Below, one piece after another: positions 7,810 to 17,287 of a stretch of 64,000 bases of DNA. Every line of letters begins with the position of its first letter. Positions within the stretch are counted from its first letter, which is position 1. The position numbers were made by a program, and so were the translations under genes. Under the pieces are notes generated by a model that was not told the origin of the DNA, did not search any database, and worked only from the letters and a program-made list of their open reading frames with translations. Where the stretch lies: contig NZ_JAHTBN010000013.1 of NCBI RefSeq assembly GCF_019166065.1, forward strand, positions 22,769 through 86,768, given 5' to 3'. The stretch comes from Candidimonas humi. GTDB taxonomy: Bacteria; Pseudomonadota; Gammaproteobacteria; Burkholderiales; Burkholderiaceae_B.

Positions 7810-10800
7810 TCAACCCGTCCGCTTCACGGGCGGATAGCCGAACGTCCCTTGCAGGTGTGCACGGCCAGGTTGATAGAGCCTCAAGGTCAGGTAAAAGCCT
7901 TCTTCGGGCGGTGCGGGCAGCCAGTTTTTGCCCGGCCCCGGGTCGTCCGCCTGGATGGAGATGCTCAGGCCCCCGTCCGCATCGCGCAGCAAGCCCCGCG
8001 TCCGGTCGCCGATGGAGTGGCGGCCTATGGGGTTGTCCACCAGCAGGCAGTCGCGGCGGCGGTATAGCGTGATCGACCAGAATGCGCCTACGTCCGGTTC
8101 GCCGCCCGGGGGAAAGCGCAGCACATAGCGTCGCGCGCCGCTAAGCGCCGCGCCGTCGGCATCCACTTCGGCCATGATGTACATGGCCTCGTCGATGCCG
8201 AGCGTGCCGATCCAGTTGCGGGCCACGCGCGCGCGCGTCAGCAGGTCGTCGCCGAAGCTGTCGCGCACGGAAACGGCGGTGGTCCAGCCCCCGCCCAGCT
8301 CGGAAGAATGGGCGGTCTCGCGCAGTTCTGTGTAGACCTCGGCCAGCGCTTGCTGCAGATCCGCGGGCGCCGGCGGCCAGCCGGGCAGCGGGGCGGCCGG
8401 CGGATTGCGGGCCAGCATCGTTTCCAGGACACACAGGTATTCGTCCGCTTGCGGCGCATCGGCGTTGCGGCCGTCCAGCAGCGTGTCGATGCGCGACAGC
8501 GCCGGCGCGCCGTCCGGCCGCGAGATGGCGTAGCGGTCCTGCAGTGCATGCACCTGCGCCAGGTCCGCAGCATCGGCGTCGGCCAGGATGCGGCCGATGA
8601 TCCACACGTCGTCGCCCGGCGCGGCAATGCGGTGCATGCCGGCCGGCGCTGATCCCGTCCAGCCGGGCCCATGGACGAACAGGCGTTGTGCGGCGCCGCC
8701 GGTGGTGCGCCGCCCCGCATAGGCCCAGGGATTGGTCCACGCGTCGAGAAAGCCCAGCACCCAGTAGCGTTCGCCCATTTCGGGCACGTCGATGAGCAGC
8801 GGCCCGGCCGACAGATCGAGCCAGGCATTGGTGAACAGCGTGTCGTTGTTCGGCGTGACGACTTCCTTGTCTTGCGGGCCGCGCAGGCGCCGGGTATGCG
8901 TGAACTGGTTGACCCAGCGCATCCTCGATGCGGGGCTGTCGCCGGCATATCCCTGCACCAGATGCCGGCGCGCGGTATTGGCCGCGCGCATGCGCGCCAT
9001 TTCGAATAGCGGCAGGGTGGCGATCACGGCCAGGCGCGCGGCCGGTGGCGCCTGTGGAGGCCGCACCGCATGCGAGGCCTGCGCCGCCCGGGGCGATTGC
9101 AGAACTTGCGTATTCTGTTGCTCTTGCTTTTGTGGTGTCGTCCGTGGCGTTTGCGGCGCATGCGCCACCGCAGCCTGCGCCGCTGCGCGGGTCAGGACGA
9201 CCGCGTCCAGCGCCAGCGCGCCCTGGCCGCGCGGCAGCACGACGAAGGGATTCAATTCCGCCGCCTCCAAGGTATCGCCGGCCGCGAGCGCGTAACGGGA
9301 AATATTGACGATAGCCTCGGCCAGAGCATCCTCGTCCGCGGGCGGCGCGCCGCGGAAACCGCGCAGCAGCGGAGCAGTCTTGAGTTCTTCGATCATTTCG
9401 CGCGCCTGCCGCGGGTCCACCGGCGCCAGGCGCAAGGCCACGTCGCCCATTAGTTCGGCCTGCACGCCGCCGGCCCCGAGCATTACCACCGCGCCCAGCG
9501 ACGGGTCGCGGCGTACGCCGAGTATGAATTCCACGCCGCCGCGTATCATCGGCGCCACCAGCACGCCGTCCACGCGCGCGCCGGGCGCTGCAGATGCGGC
9601 GGCAGCGACGATGCGCTCATAGGCGCGGCCGGCCTCGCCGGCGTCGGGCACGCCCAGTATCACTGCGCCGATATCGCTTTTGTGCGTGATGTCGGGAGAC
9701 AGCACTTTCATCGCCACCGGAAAACCGAGATCGCACGCCTGCACCACGGCTTCTTCCTGGTTGCGGGCGCGACGGGCGGGCACGACGGGTATGCCGAAGC
9801 CTTGCAGCAGGTCCATGGCGTCGGCCTCGTTATAGGGGCCGGGTCCGAGCCCGGCCGGCTCGATGGCTATGGGCGCCGCTGCCGGGCGCTGCAATTGGGC
9901 GCCGAGGAAATTGACCGCGGCCAGCACGCGTATGGCGCGCGCCGGGTCGGAAAAGCACAGGCAGCCCAGGGCTTCGAGCGCGCGCTGCTGCGAGGTGTCG
10001 GCAAGCATGCCGAACATCAGCAGCCGGCCGGGGAACTCGCGCCGCAGGTCCCGCGCCAGTTGCTGCTGTATGTCCCTCATGGCGGGCGTGCTGCCGAAAG
10101 CCGCGAGAAAGATGAGCAGGCTGCCGTGGCCGGCTTCGCCGAGCATGACGCGGGCCGCTGCCTCCAGCAGATCGGGCTCGGCCGTCACCTGTCCGGTCAG
10201 GTCGACGGGGTTGCGCGTGGAAGCGAAGGGCACGCGCGCCCGGATCCGTTCCTGCGCGGTCGCGGGCAGTTCGGCGACATCCAGGCCGGCCATGGCCGCA
10301 TCGTCGGCCATCATGACGCCGACGCCGCCGGAGACGGTCAGCAGGCCGACTTTGGGATTGGCGGGCAGGCCCGAGACGGCCAGGCAATGGGCGATGTCGA
10401 AGAATTCCTCGATATTGTTTGCCCGCCAGGCGCCGTGCTGGCGAAACAGCGCGTCGTAGGCGGCGTCGTCGCCTGCCAGGGCGGCGGTATGCGAGGCGGC
10501 CGTTGCGGCGCCGAGCGTGGTCCTGCCTACTTTCACCAGCACCACGGGCTTGCCTGCGACGCGCGCCAGGTCCAGTGCCCGCCGCAGCCTGGCGCCGTCG
10601 CGGCAGCCTTCCAGGTAGGCCATGATGATGCGTGTCGCCGGATTGCGCGCCATCCAGGCGATGCATGCGGCAACGTCGATGTCCGATTCATTGCCGGTGC
10701 TGATCCAGGCCGACAGCCCGACGCCGCGCTGGCGCGCCATGGCGTATGCGTAGGCCCCGAAAGCGCCGCTCTGGCTGACGATGCCGACTGTGCCAGGCTG

Positions 10801-11292
10801 CGCGAGCCCGGTGGACACTACGGGGGAAAACGTTGCGTAGACCGAGCGTGCGGAGTTCATGAAGCCCAGGCAGTTCGGACCGAGCACCCGGATGCCGGCC
10901 GCGGCCGCCTTGTCCGCGAAGTCGCCTTGCGCCCGTGCGCCATGCTCGCCCATCTCGGCGTATCCGGCCGAGAACATCACGATGTTCTTCACGCCTGCGG
11001 CGATGGCATCGTCCAGCGCCGCCGGAGCCGCGGCGGCCGGGATTGCGAAGATGGCGAGGTCGATGGGCCGGGATATGGCTCGCAGCGAAACATGGGCGGG
11101 CAAGCCGGCGATTTCCCCGCCGCGCGGATTGACCGGGTAGATCTCGCCCGCGTAGCCGTGTTCGATCAGGTAGCGCAAGGGCGCTGCGCCGATCTTGCCG
11201 GCGCTTGCCGAGGCGCCGACGACGGCGATCGAGGCCGGCGACAGGAAGGAATCGAGATCGGGAAAATCTATGTCTGGATCTGTAGTGCTCAT
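7810..11292 (-). CDS. NDP-forming acyl-CoA synthetase fused to DUF1254-DUF1214
   Basis: 1160-aa fusion. Residues about 15-700 are an acetyl-CoA-synthetase (ADP-forming)-type enzyme: CoA-binding domain (SIAVVGASASAGKIGAAPL), ligase domains with the phospho-His region SHTAALAGDDAAYDALF, and a C-terminal ATP-grasp domain (KVLSPDITHKSDIGAV). A Pro/Gln/Ala-rich linker (about 705-750) follows. The remainder carries DUF1254 (VVTPNNDTLFTNAWLDL, LGFLDAWTNPWAYAGRR) and DUF1214 (DVGAFWSITLYRRRD, NPIGRHSIGDR, KNWLPAPPEEGFYLTLRLY). DUF1254/DUF1214 proteins are normally separate and often exported, whereas here they are tied to a cytosolic ligase without a signal peptide. The ATG at 11292 is chosen because family similarity starts just after it. 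The frame is uninterrupted. Confidence 0.85.
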   Translation of the reverse strand: MSTTDPDIDFPDLDSFLSPASIAVVGASASAGKIGAAPLRYLIEHGYAGEIYPVNPRGGEIAGLPAHVSLRAISRPIDLAIFAIPAAAAPAALDDAIAAGVKNIVMFSAGYAEMGEHGARAQGDFADKAAAAGIRVLGPNCLGFMNSARSVYATFSPVVSTGLAQPGTVGIVSQSGAFGAYAYAMARQRGVGLSAWISTGNESDIDVAACIAWMARNPATRIIMAYLEGCRDGARLRRALDLARVAGKPVVLVKVGRTTLGAATAASHTAALAGDDAAYDALFRQHGAWRANNIEEFFDIAHCLAVSGLPANPKVGLLTVSGGVGVMMADDAAMAGLDVAELPATAQERIRARVPFASTRNPVDLTGQVTAEPDLLEAAARVMLGEAGHGSLLIFLAAFGSTPAMRDIQQQLARDLRREFPGRLLMFGMLADTSQQRALEALGCLCFSDPARAIRVLAAVNFLGAQLQRPAAAPIAIEPAGLGPGPYNEADAMDLLQGFGIPVVPARRARNQEEAVVQACDLGFPVAMKVLSPDITHKSDIGAVILGVPDAGEAGRAYERIVAAAASAAPGARVDGVLVAPMIRGGVEFILGVRRDPSLGAVVMLGAGGVQAELMGDVALRLAPVDPRQAREMIEELKTAPLLRGFRGAPPADEDALAEAIVNISRYALAAGDTLEAAELNPFVVLPRGQGALALDAVVLTRAAAQAAVAHAPQTPRTTPQKQEQQNTQVLQSPRAAQASHAVRPPQAPPAARLAVIATLPLFEMARMRAANTARRHLVQGYAGDSPASRMRWVNQFTHTRRLRGPQDKEVVTPNNDTLFTNAWLDLSAGPLLIDVPEMGERYWVLGFLDAWTNPWAYAGRRTTGGAAQRLFVHGPGWTGSAPAGMHRIAAPGDDVWIIGRILADADAADLAQVHALQDRYAISRPDGAPALSRIDTLLDGRNADAPQADEYLCVLETMLARNPPAAPLPGWPPAPADLQQALAEVYTELRETAHSSELGGGWTTAVSVRDSFGDDLLTRARVARNWIGTLGIDEAMYIMAEVDADGAALSGARRYVLRFPPGGEPDVGAFWSITLYRRRDCLLVDNPIGRHSIGDRTRGLLRDADGGLSISIQADDPGPGKNWLPAPPEEGFYLTLRLYQPGRAHLQGTFGYPPVKRTG

Positions 11293-11508
11293 GGGCTGCG
11301 TGGCGAGGGTCGGCGGGAATATTCCCGATGCGTTGCGCCCGCGGCATCCGCATTGCGCGGCCGGCGGCATCGCCGTGTGCGGCGCTGTGTGCCGCGCCAC
11401 TGCTTGTCGTCGCCGCGCCGTGGCGAATGCTCGAGGCTGGGTCGCCTACGATACCTGCCTGCTTTTTATCAGACAAGACGAGATTTCTGAGGAATTTATA
11501 AGCTGATC

Positions 11509-12468
11509 TTATTTGTTGGATATGCCTGCCGCCACAGCCTTGCGTGGGCCGCCGGGGCGCGGCGAAGCATCGCCGTTTGCGTCCGCAGCGGTCTCCAGCG
11601 TGTAGTCCAGGAAACTTTCCACCGCGGGCGACAGGCACGAGCGCTCGCGCGCAAAGATGGCGATGCGCCATGTCACGGTGGGTTGCAGCAGGGGGCGGAA
11701 GGCCAGCCCGAAGCCTTCAACCAGCGAACGCGCCATCGAAGGGCAGATCGCGTAGCCTGGCCTCACGCGCAGCATGGACAATGCCGTATTGACACGGTGC
11801 ACCGCCATGATGTCCCTGGGGTGGTAGCGCGGCGGCACGTTGCTCAGCACATTCAGCGCCAGATTGGGCATGTAATTGATCAACTGCCGCTCGCGCAGGT
11901 CCTTCCACTTGACTGCTGCGCTTGCGGCCAGCGGGTCGTCGGGGCGCAGCGCCACCCATAAAGGGTCGATGCGGATCAGGTGCGCGTGCACGGCCTCGTC
12001 GGTCAACACGCCGGCCGGGCCGAAGCCGATGTCGGCGCTGCCGTCATGCAGGCCCGCCAGCACCCCTTCGATAGGCACGTCGTCGAAGCGGATGTCCACG
12101 CCCGGATGGCGCTGCCCGTAACCCGCGATCAGTTCGGGCAGCAGCGTGCAGGACAGGGTCTCGGGCGCGGCTACCCGCACCAGCCCGCGGCGCAGCTCCT
12201 TGAGGTTGGTGATGTTCTTGAGCGCCTCGTCGAGATCGGCGAGCACGCGCCGCACCATGGGCTCGAACGCGGCGCCGACCACGGACGCGCCCACGCTGCG
12301 CGTGTTGCGATCCAGCAGGCGCACCCCGAGCCGGCCTTCGAGTTCCTTGACCAGGCCGCTGAGCGCCGCCTGCGACAGATGCATGGCCTCGGCAGCCTCG
12401 GAAAAACTCCCGCGTTCGAGCACGGCCATGAATGCGCGCAATTGCCTGAGCGTGACTTCTGGTGTCAT
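11509..12468 (-). CDS. LysR-family transcriptional regulator
   Basis: 319-aa LysR regulator: N-terminal winged HTH (LRQLRAFMAVLERGSFSEAA, then LSQAALSGLVKELEGRLGVR) and a periplasmic-binding-like effector domain. The second ATG (12468) is preferred since AGAGG lies 6 nt upstream of it. It is divergent from a Bug receptor gene across 158 bp and lies upstream of the synthetase fusion on the same strand, so it may control either or both. The effector is unknown. Confidence 0.9.
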   Translation of the reverse strand: MTPEVTLRQLRAFMAVLERGSFSEAAEAMHLSQAALSGLVKELEGRLGVRLLDRNTRSVGASVVGAAFEPMVRRVLADLDEALKNITNLKELRRGLVRVAAPETLSCTLLPELIAGYGQRHPGVDIRFDDVPIEGVLAGLHDGSADIGFGPAGVLTDEAVHAHLIRIDPLWVALRPDDPLAASAAVKWKDLRERQLINYMPNLALNVLSNVPPRYHPRDIMAVHRVNTALSMLRVRPGYAICPSMARSLVEGFGLAFRPLLQPTVTWRIAIFARERSCLSPAVESFLDYTLETAADANGDASPRPGGPRKAVAAGISNK

Positions 12469-12556
12469 GGGTGTCCTCTGCATGTCGTCGGCCGACGGTT
12501 TCGGCCGAAAATCAATTTATAACCTGGTCTTCTAGATAATCAAGAAAATCAAGCTT

Positions 12557-12613
12557 GTTCGAATAGTTTGACACACTCTATCCTTCGTCCTGGATCTTTA
12601 TTCTTATTCGAAC
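12557..12613. promoter_or_regulatory. Paired TTCGAA-centred half-sites between LysR and Bug genes
   Basis: GTTCGAATA at 12557-12565 and its exact reverse complement TATTCGAAC at 12605-12613 flank a candidate promoter with TTGACA at 12568-12573. The right copy ends just before the CAGGAG ribosome-binding site of the Bug gene. Spacing and location suit binding by the divergent LysR protein, though neither copy is a textbook T-N11-A box. This is inference. Confidence 0.4.
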
Positions 12614-12626
12614 TCAGGAGACATGC

Positions 12627-13610
12627 ATGAACATGAACCGACGGACCCTGCTGGGCGTAGCCGCCGCGGGCATCTGCGCCGGCGCGATGCCGGATGTCTT
12701 TGCCCAGGGCGGCTGGCCCTCCCGCCCCGTGAAGCTCGTTTCCCCATATGGGGCGGGAGGGCCCAACGACCTGTCCGCGAGATTGATCGGGGCCTATCTG
12801 GAGCGCCGCCTGGGGCAGCCCTTCGTGGTCGAGAACAAGACCGGCGCGGGCACGCGCGTCGGCAATAATTACGTCGCGCATGCGCCCGCCGACGGCTACA
12901 CCATCCTGTATGCCGCCGCGCCTTATTCGACGCTGGAGTCGCTGTACGGCAAGCTCAGCTACGATCCCCGCAAGGACTTGCAGCCTGTGGCCATGGCGAT
13001 CACTGTGCCGCTGTTCCTGGTCGTCAACGCAAAGTCGCCGGCAAAAACGGCGCAGGAACTGATAGCCTACGGCAAGTCGCAGCCCAACGGCCTGACCTTC
13101 GGTTCGCCCGGCTATGGTTCGCTGCCGCATCTGGCGGCCGAACTGGTGCTGCGCGAATCGGGCTCCAAAGGCATCGTGGTGCAGTATCGCGGCGACGTCG
13201 CGGCATACACGGACCTGCTTGCGGGCGGACGCATCGATGCCACGCTCACGGCCATCACGGCGGCGCTGCCGCACATCCAGAGCGGCAGGCTGCGGGTGCT
13301 GGGGGTAGCCTCGACCGTGCGCAGCGCCATCTATCCGCAGGCGCATACGCTGCCCGAGCAAGGCTTTCCCAAGGTGGTCGCGGCGGGCTGGTATGGCTTC
13401 ATGGCGCCGGCCGGCGTGCCGCAGGCTATCGTCGAACGCCTGGACAAGGAAATCAACGGCGCACTGCAGGACCCTCACATCAGGCAGAGGCTGCTGGCCC
13501 AGGGCATGGAGCCTCATCCCGGCAATGCGGCGGCATTCCGCAAGTTCATTGATGCCGAAATGGATAAATGGGGGCGCGTGATCCGCGCGGCAGGCATCAA
13601 GGGCCAGTAA
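12627..13610 (+). CDS. Bug/TctC-type tripartite tricarboxylate receptor
   Basis: 327-aa extracytoplasmic solute receptor. The N-terminus NRRTLLGVAAAGICAGA ends at VFAQ; it looks like a Tat-type signal with paired arginines, although Sec export is possible. The mature part has Bug blocks: WPSRPVKLVSPYGAGGPND, VVENKTGAGTRVGNNYVAHA, PADGYTILYA and YGFMAPAGVP. CAGGAG sits 6 nt before the ATG at 12627. No TctA/TctB membrane partners are adjacent, as usual for the expanded Bug families of Bordetella. It probably binds a carboxylate; the ligand cannot be told. Confidence 0.92.
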   Translation: MNMNRRTLLGVAAAGICAGAMPDVFAQGGWPSRPVKLVSPYGAGGPNDLSARLIGAYLERRLGQPFVVENKTGAGTRVGNNYVAHAPADGYTILYAAAPYSTLESLYGKLSYDPRKDLQPVAMAITVPLFLVVNAKSPAKTAQELIAYGKSQPNGLTFGSPGYGSLPHLAAELVLRESGSKGIVVQYRGDVAAYTDLLAGGRIDATLTAITAALPHIQSGRLRVLGVASTVRSAIYPQAHTLPEQGFPKVVAAGWYGFMAPAGVPQAIVERLDKEINGALQDPHIRQRLLAQGMEPHPGNAAAFRKFIDAEMDKWGRVIRAAGIKGQ

Positions 13611-13661
13611 GCCGGGACGCGGGAGCGCGGCGCAGCGTCCGCTGCCAGCGGCGGGGCGGCT

Positions 13662-13868
13662 TCAGGTGTTGTCGTCTTCGGCTTCGGCTTCGTATTCGAG
13701 GTCGGCGAACATCTCGCGCAGCGATCGCGGCCGGTCTTCGAGCGGCTTGAACGCTTCCATCTGGTGTTGCGCCGGCCCGCCGCCGCCCATGTCGCCATGC
13801 GAGGACAGATAGAAGGCAGTCATGCGGCGCTGATTGATCTGCCTGATGTATTGCATGATGTGCTTCAT
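13662..13868 (-). CDS. Small conserved-looking acidic protein
   Basis: 68-aa product starting MKHIMQYIRQINQRRMTAFY and ending in a very acidic tail (FADLEYEAEAEDDNT). No family is recognised. It lies 61 bp downstream of the cysteine-dioxygenase-type gene on the same strand and could be its operon partner. Codon use matches the neighbours. Expression is not proven; the start at 13868 is the ATG that begins the non-arginine-rich part of the frame. Confidence 0.45.
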   Translation of the reverse strand: MKHIMQYIRQINQRRMTAFYLSSHGDMGGGGPAQHQMEAFKPLEDRPRSLREMFADLEYEAEAEDDNT

Positions 13869-13929
13869 GGGCTGGGCTCTGATGATGGCGGGCTTGCGGC
13901 GCGCATGGTGCCTGGGCCACGGCCGCGGT

Positions 13930-14532
13930 TCATCTGTCGCGGCCTGCGGTCGGCTGCATATAGGTCTTGTTGTAGCCATGCACGCGCCCGGTCTCGATAT
14001 CGAATCCGAGACGGTCGATCAGGGTTTCCAGGGCCTTGCCATACAAATGGAAATGCCGCACGGTCTCGTCGCCGTCGACGTGGATGCTGTGGATGTCGTC
14101 GGGCAGGAAGGTGATGGGCGAGCCCGGCTTGACCACGAATTCGCCGGCGTCTTCGAGCTGCGCATGTTCCGGGTCGCTGCCGTCGTCGGTGCGGCGGTAC
14201 AACTGGTTGCGCTCTTCGCCGCTGAGGGCGGCAATCACCGCCCAGGTGCCGTGATTGTGCGGCTTGGCCGCCTTGCCCGGGTTGATCACGTTGATGTAGA
14301 GCGCACAGCTTTCGTCTTCCCGCTGCGCCAGCAGGTAGCGCGAGGAGGCCGCGGCTTGCTCGGGGGCCGGAAAGTCGCTCAGGGGAAACAGTTCCGGGTA
14401 TTGCGCGAGCTGCTGCAGCTTGTCGCCTATGGCTTGCAGTGTGCCGCGGTCCGGCGCGGCATCGCCCAGCAGGGCGTGGATCTCGACCATGGTGGCTCGA
14501 ACCCGGGCTTGTCTTTCGGCCTTGATGTCCAT
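13930..14532 (-). CDS. Cysteine dioxygenase-type (thiol dioxygenase) cupin
   Basis: 200-aa cupin of the cysteine dioxygenase family. The Fe ligands are visible as KPHNHGTWAVIAALSG (two His) and the later DIHSIHVDGDETVRHFHLYG (third His, with the second beta-barrel motif). Such enzymes oxidise thiols (L-cysteine, 3-mercaptopropionate or related) to sulfinates with O2. AAGGAG lies upstream of the ATG at 14532, which decides the start against an upstream in-frame codon. Bacterial members are often 3-mercaptopropionate dioxygenases, so the substrate is left open. Confidence 0.85.
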   Translation of the reverse strand: MDIKAERQARVRATMVEIHALLGDAAPDRGTLQAIGDKLQQLAQYPELFPLSDFPAPEQAAASSRYLLAQREDESCALYINVINPGKAAKPHNHGTWAVIAALSGEERNQLYRRTDDGSDPEHAQLEDAGEFVVKPGSPITFLPDDIHSIHVDGDETVRHFHLYGKALETLIDRLGFDIETGRVHGYNKTYMQPTAGRDR

Positions 14533-14688
14533 CGTTGCATCTCCTTGCAGGGAAGGGGCGGCTATAGCCATACGGTGGATTGTAGCCCCCCGGGGCCAGA
14601 TGGCGGCCGCGGCGCGGACGGGGCTGTGGCGGCCGGTCTTGCCGCGGGCCGGCCCGGACGCCCGGCCCGCGTATCCGGGACTGCGCGG

Positions 14689-15867
14689 CTACGACTTCTT
14701 GCGCGGCAGCCAGCGCCAGAACACGGCCCCGGCGACGAAGCCTAGCAAGCCGGTGACCACGATGCCCAGCGCCAGCGAGGCGAGCGCCGTGATGGCCGAC
14801 AGCAGGGCCGGCGCGCCACTGGCGCCGATGTCGGCGATCATCCGCCAGACGCCCAGGAACTGGGTGCGGCCCTCGCGCGGCGAGGCATCGGCGCCCAGCG
14901 TCATGACGATGCCCGAGCCTATGCCGTTGCCCAGGCCGATCGTCATCGAGACGATCACGAAGCTCCACAGGCCCGCGGTCGCGGGTATCAGCACCATCGA
15001 CAGGCCCATGATCAGCACCGACGGCAGCGCCACCCAGAAGCGTCCGTGCCGGTCCATGGCCTTGCCGGAAGGGTAGAAGGCCAGCACGTCGATGGCTGCC
15101 ACCACCCCGTAGATTATCGAGGTGGCCGTCGGGCTGATGCCCAAGTGGTCCGCCCAGAGCGGAATCACGATCTGGCGCGAGGCGCGCAGCGCGCTTACCA
15201 GCAGCACGCCGAAGCCTACGGTGCAATACACCTTCCAGTGGGCGCACAGGATATGGACGATCTTGGGCGGAGGCGGTGCCCCCGCGGCGCCGTGCTTGTG
15301 GTCTTCGAGGTCGGGAATCATGTAGGCCAGCACGCCCGAGGCGAATATCGCCACGATGCCCACCCAGTAGGCGCCGGCCAGTCCCATGATGTGCATGGCC
15401 GCGGCGCCGACGAAAGGGCCGACGAATACGCCGATGCGCCGGGTGCCGCCCAGCGTCGACATGGCGCGCGCGCGCATGTGCGGCGGCACGGCCTCGATCA
15501 GGTAGGTCTGCCGCGCCAGCAGCAGCACCGAGGTCGCCATGCCCACCATGAATACGCCTATCGCCAGCAGCCACACCTGGCCGGGGATCAGGCACAGGAC
15601 CAGCGCCAGCACGCTCAGTGCCGCGGCCCAGACCATGGCCAGCCGTTCGCCGTAGCGGGCGATGAGCATGGCCGCGGGGATGTTGCTGACCAGGGATCCG
15701 ATGCCGATCAGGCCCACGATCAGCCCGGCCAGGGCGACCGAGGCGCCTTCGTTGCGGGCGCTGAGCGCGATGATGGGAAGAATTGCGCCTTCTCCTATGC
15801 TGAACAGCAAGGCCGGGCCGAAGGCCGCGACGGCGATTTTTTTCAAACTGAAGCTGGTGTCGTTCAT
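14689..15867 (-). CDS. MFS transporter (12 TM)
   Basis: 392-aa polytopic protein with the MFS loop 2-3 segment AMLIARYGERLAMVWAAA and the repeated loop 8-9 form YPSGKAMDRHGRFWVALPS. The start MNDTSFSLKKIAVAAFGP at 15867 is chosen because the longer frame upstream is arginine- and proline-rich without family character. It lies 156 bp upstream of the thiol dioxygenase on the same strand. The substrate is unknown. Confidence 0.82.
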   Translation of the reverse strand: MNDTSFSLKKIAVAAFGPALLFSIGEGAILPIIALSARNEGASVALAGLIVGLIGIGSLVSNIPAAMLIARYGERLAMVWAAALSVLALVLCLIPGQVWLLAIGVFMVGMATSVLLLARQTYLIEAVPPHMRARAMSTLGGTRRIGVFVGPFVGAAAMHIMGLAGAYWVGIVAIFASGVLAYMIPDLEDHKHGAAGAPPPPKIVHILCAHWKVYCTVGFGVLLVSALRASRQIVIPLWADHLGISPTATSIIYGVVAAIDVLAFYPSGKAMDRHGRFWVALPSVLIMGLSMVLIPATAGLWSFVIVSMTIGLGNGIGSGIVMTLGADASPREGRTQFLGVWRMIADIGASGAPALLSAITALASLALGIVVTGLLGFVAGAVFWRWLPRKKS

Positions 15868-16290
15868 CTGGGCGGGACCGGGCTTGCGCGGTCCGGGCAT
15901 GCATGGACGCCGAATGCCGGGGGCAGCGGGGCAGTCGGCTGGAGGGGCTCCATTGTGAGCCTTGTGGGGACGGCATGCAAATCGGCGGCGCGGCGGTCGG
16001 GCGTCCCGGCCGGCAGCCCGGGAGAGTCGCAATGATCCCCATAGGTGATTTGATATTGTTATCGGCCAGCGTCAATCGTCATCTTCCTCGATACACCTCC
16101 CCTGGTTAGGATGCGAAGGTCTGTACCCGTCCGGGGACGAGCGACATGGCCTATCCGAGAAATTGCCGGCATGCGGCGGCGTGGCCTGGGGAACTGGGGC
16201 CGGGCAATTTGCTCGCGCGCCCGTTGCGCTCATCGCGGCCGGACAGAAGCGCGCGTCCGATACACAACTTCATCCAGGCACAGCCACGAC
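15868..16290. other. Divergent intergenic region, no gene seen
   Basis: 423 bp between the start of the MFS gene (leftward) and the amidohydrolase gene (rightward). It must hold promoters for both. An AT-rich patch at about 16035-16075 contains TTGATATTGTTATC and is the best promoter candidate for the leftward gene. No palindrome longer than 6 bp, RNA gene or small ORF with a ribosome-binding site was noticed. Confidence 0.5.
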
Positions 16291-17271
16291 ATGAACCTCA
16301 CCAGCCCCACACCTCCAAGACGTCCCGCCCGCCTGATCGCGCTCGAAGAGCATTTCTTGCATGCCGGCGTGGCCGCCTCATACGACGAGGTCGACCGCGC
16401 ACTGCTTTCCCCGTCGCGTGTACCCGGCCTGGATGAGCTGGGCGATGCGCGCATCCAGTCCATGGACGAGGCGGGCATCACCATGCAGGTGCTGTCGCAC
16501 ACCAAGCCGGGCGTGCAGGACATGACCGATGCGCGCCAGGCCGTGTTGCTGGCATGCGCCGCCAACGATTACCTGGCCGAGGCGGTAGCCCTGCACCCCG
16601 ATCGCTTTGCCGGTTTCGCCACCCTGGCCACTTCCGAGCCGGCCGAGGCAGCGCGCGAACTAGAGCGTTCGGTGCGCCAGCTCGGCTTCAAGGGGGCGAT
16701 GATAAACGGCCACACGCGCGGCGCCTATCTCGACCAGCAGCGCTTCTGGCCGATCTTCGAGGCCGCCGAGGCGCTGGACGTGCCCATCTACCTGCATCCG
16801 GCCAACCCCCATCCCGCGGTCTACGAGGCCTACTACAAGGACTATCCGTCGCTGGGCTATGCGCCTTGGGGCTATGCCGTGGAAACCGGCACGCATGTGC
16901 TGCGCCTGATCCTCAGCGGGGTGCTCGACCGTTATCCGCGGCTCCGGATGATCATCGGCCACATGGGCGAACTCCTGCCCTTCGCGCTGTGGCGCGCGGA
17001 CGGCAGGCTCACGCCCAAGTATCCGCAGTTGAAGAAGTCGGTACGCGAATATTTCCTCGACCATTTCAGCGTGACTACGGCAGGCGTGTTCTCCACGCCC
17101 GAGCTCATGTGCACCGCAAGCATCGTGGGCTTCGACAACATGCTGTTCTCCGTCGACTACCCCTTCGAGTCGAATGTCGCGGCGTCCACCTGGTTCGAGT
17201 CCCTGCCCATTGCCGACACCGACCGCGCCAAGCTGGCCCATTTGAATGCCGAGCGCATCCTGAAATTGTGA
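16291..17271 (+). CDS. Amidohydrolase-2 family protein, probable aromatic acid decarboxylase
   Basis: 326-aa TIM-barrel protein of the amidohydrolase 2 / ACMSD group. Metal and catalytic landmarks are IALEEHF at the N-terminus (a Glu-x-His in place of His-x-His), YLHPANPHPAV mid-protein, IGHMGELLPF, and LFSVDYPFES with the late Asp. The ALEEHF and DYPFES pair is typical of gamma-resorcylate and 2,3-dihydroxybenzoate decarboxylases. It is followed after 16 bp by a Bug receptor, suggesting uptake and conversion of one substrate. The ATG at 16291 is preferred over upstream frame extensions. Confidence 0.85.
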   Translation: MNLTSPTPPRRPARLIALEEHFLHAGVAASYDEVDRALLSPSRVPGLDELGDARIQSMDEAGITMQVLSHTKPGVQDMTDARQAVLLACAANDYLAEAVALHPDRFAGFATLATSEPAEAARELERSVRQLGFKGAMINGHTRGAYLDQQRFWPIFEAAEALDVPIYLHPANPHPAVYEAYYKDYPSLGYAPWGYAVETGTHVLRLILSGVLDRYPRLRMIIGHMGELLPFALWRADGRLTPKYPQLKKSVREYFLDHFSVTTAGVFSTPELMCTASIVGFDNMLFSVDYPFESNVAASTWFESLPIADTDRAKLAHLNAERILKL

Positions 17272-17287
17272 TCCCCAAGGAATATCA

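Noticed and set aside
9682..11490. 602-codon plus-strand frame opposite the acyl-CoA synthetase fusion
   Set aside because: Antisense shadow with biased composition.
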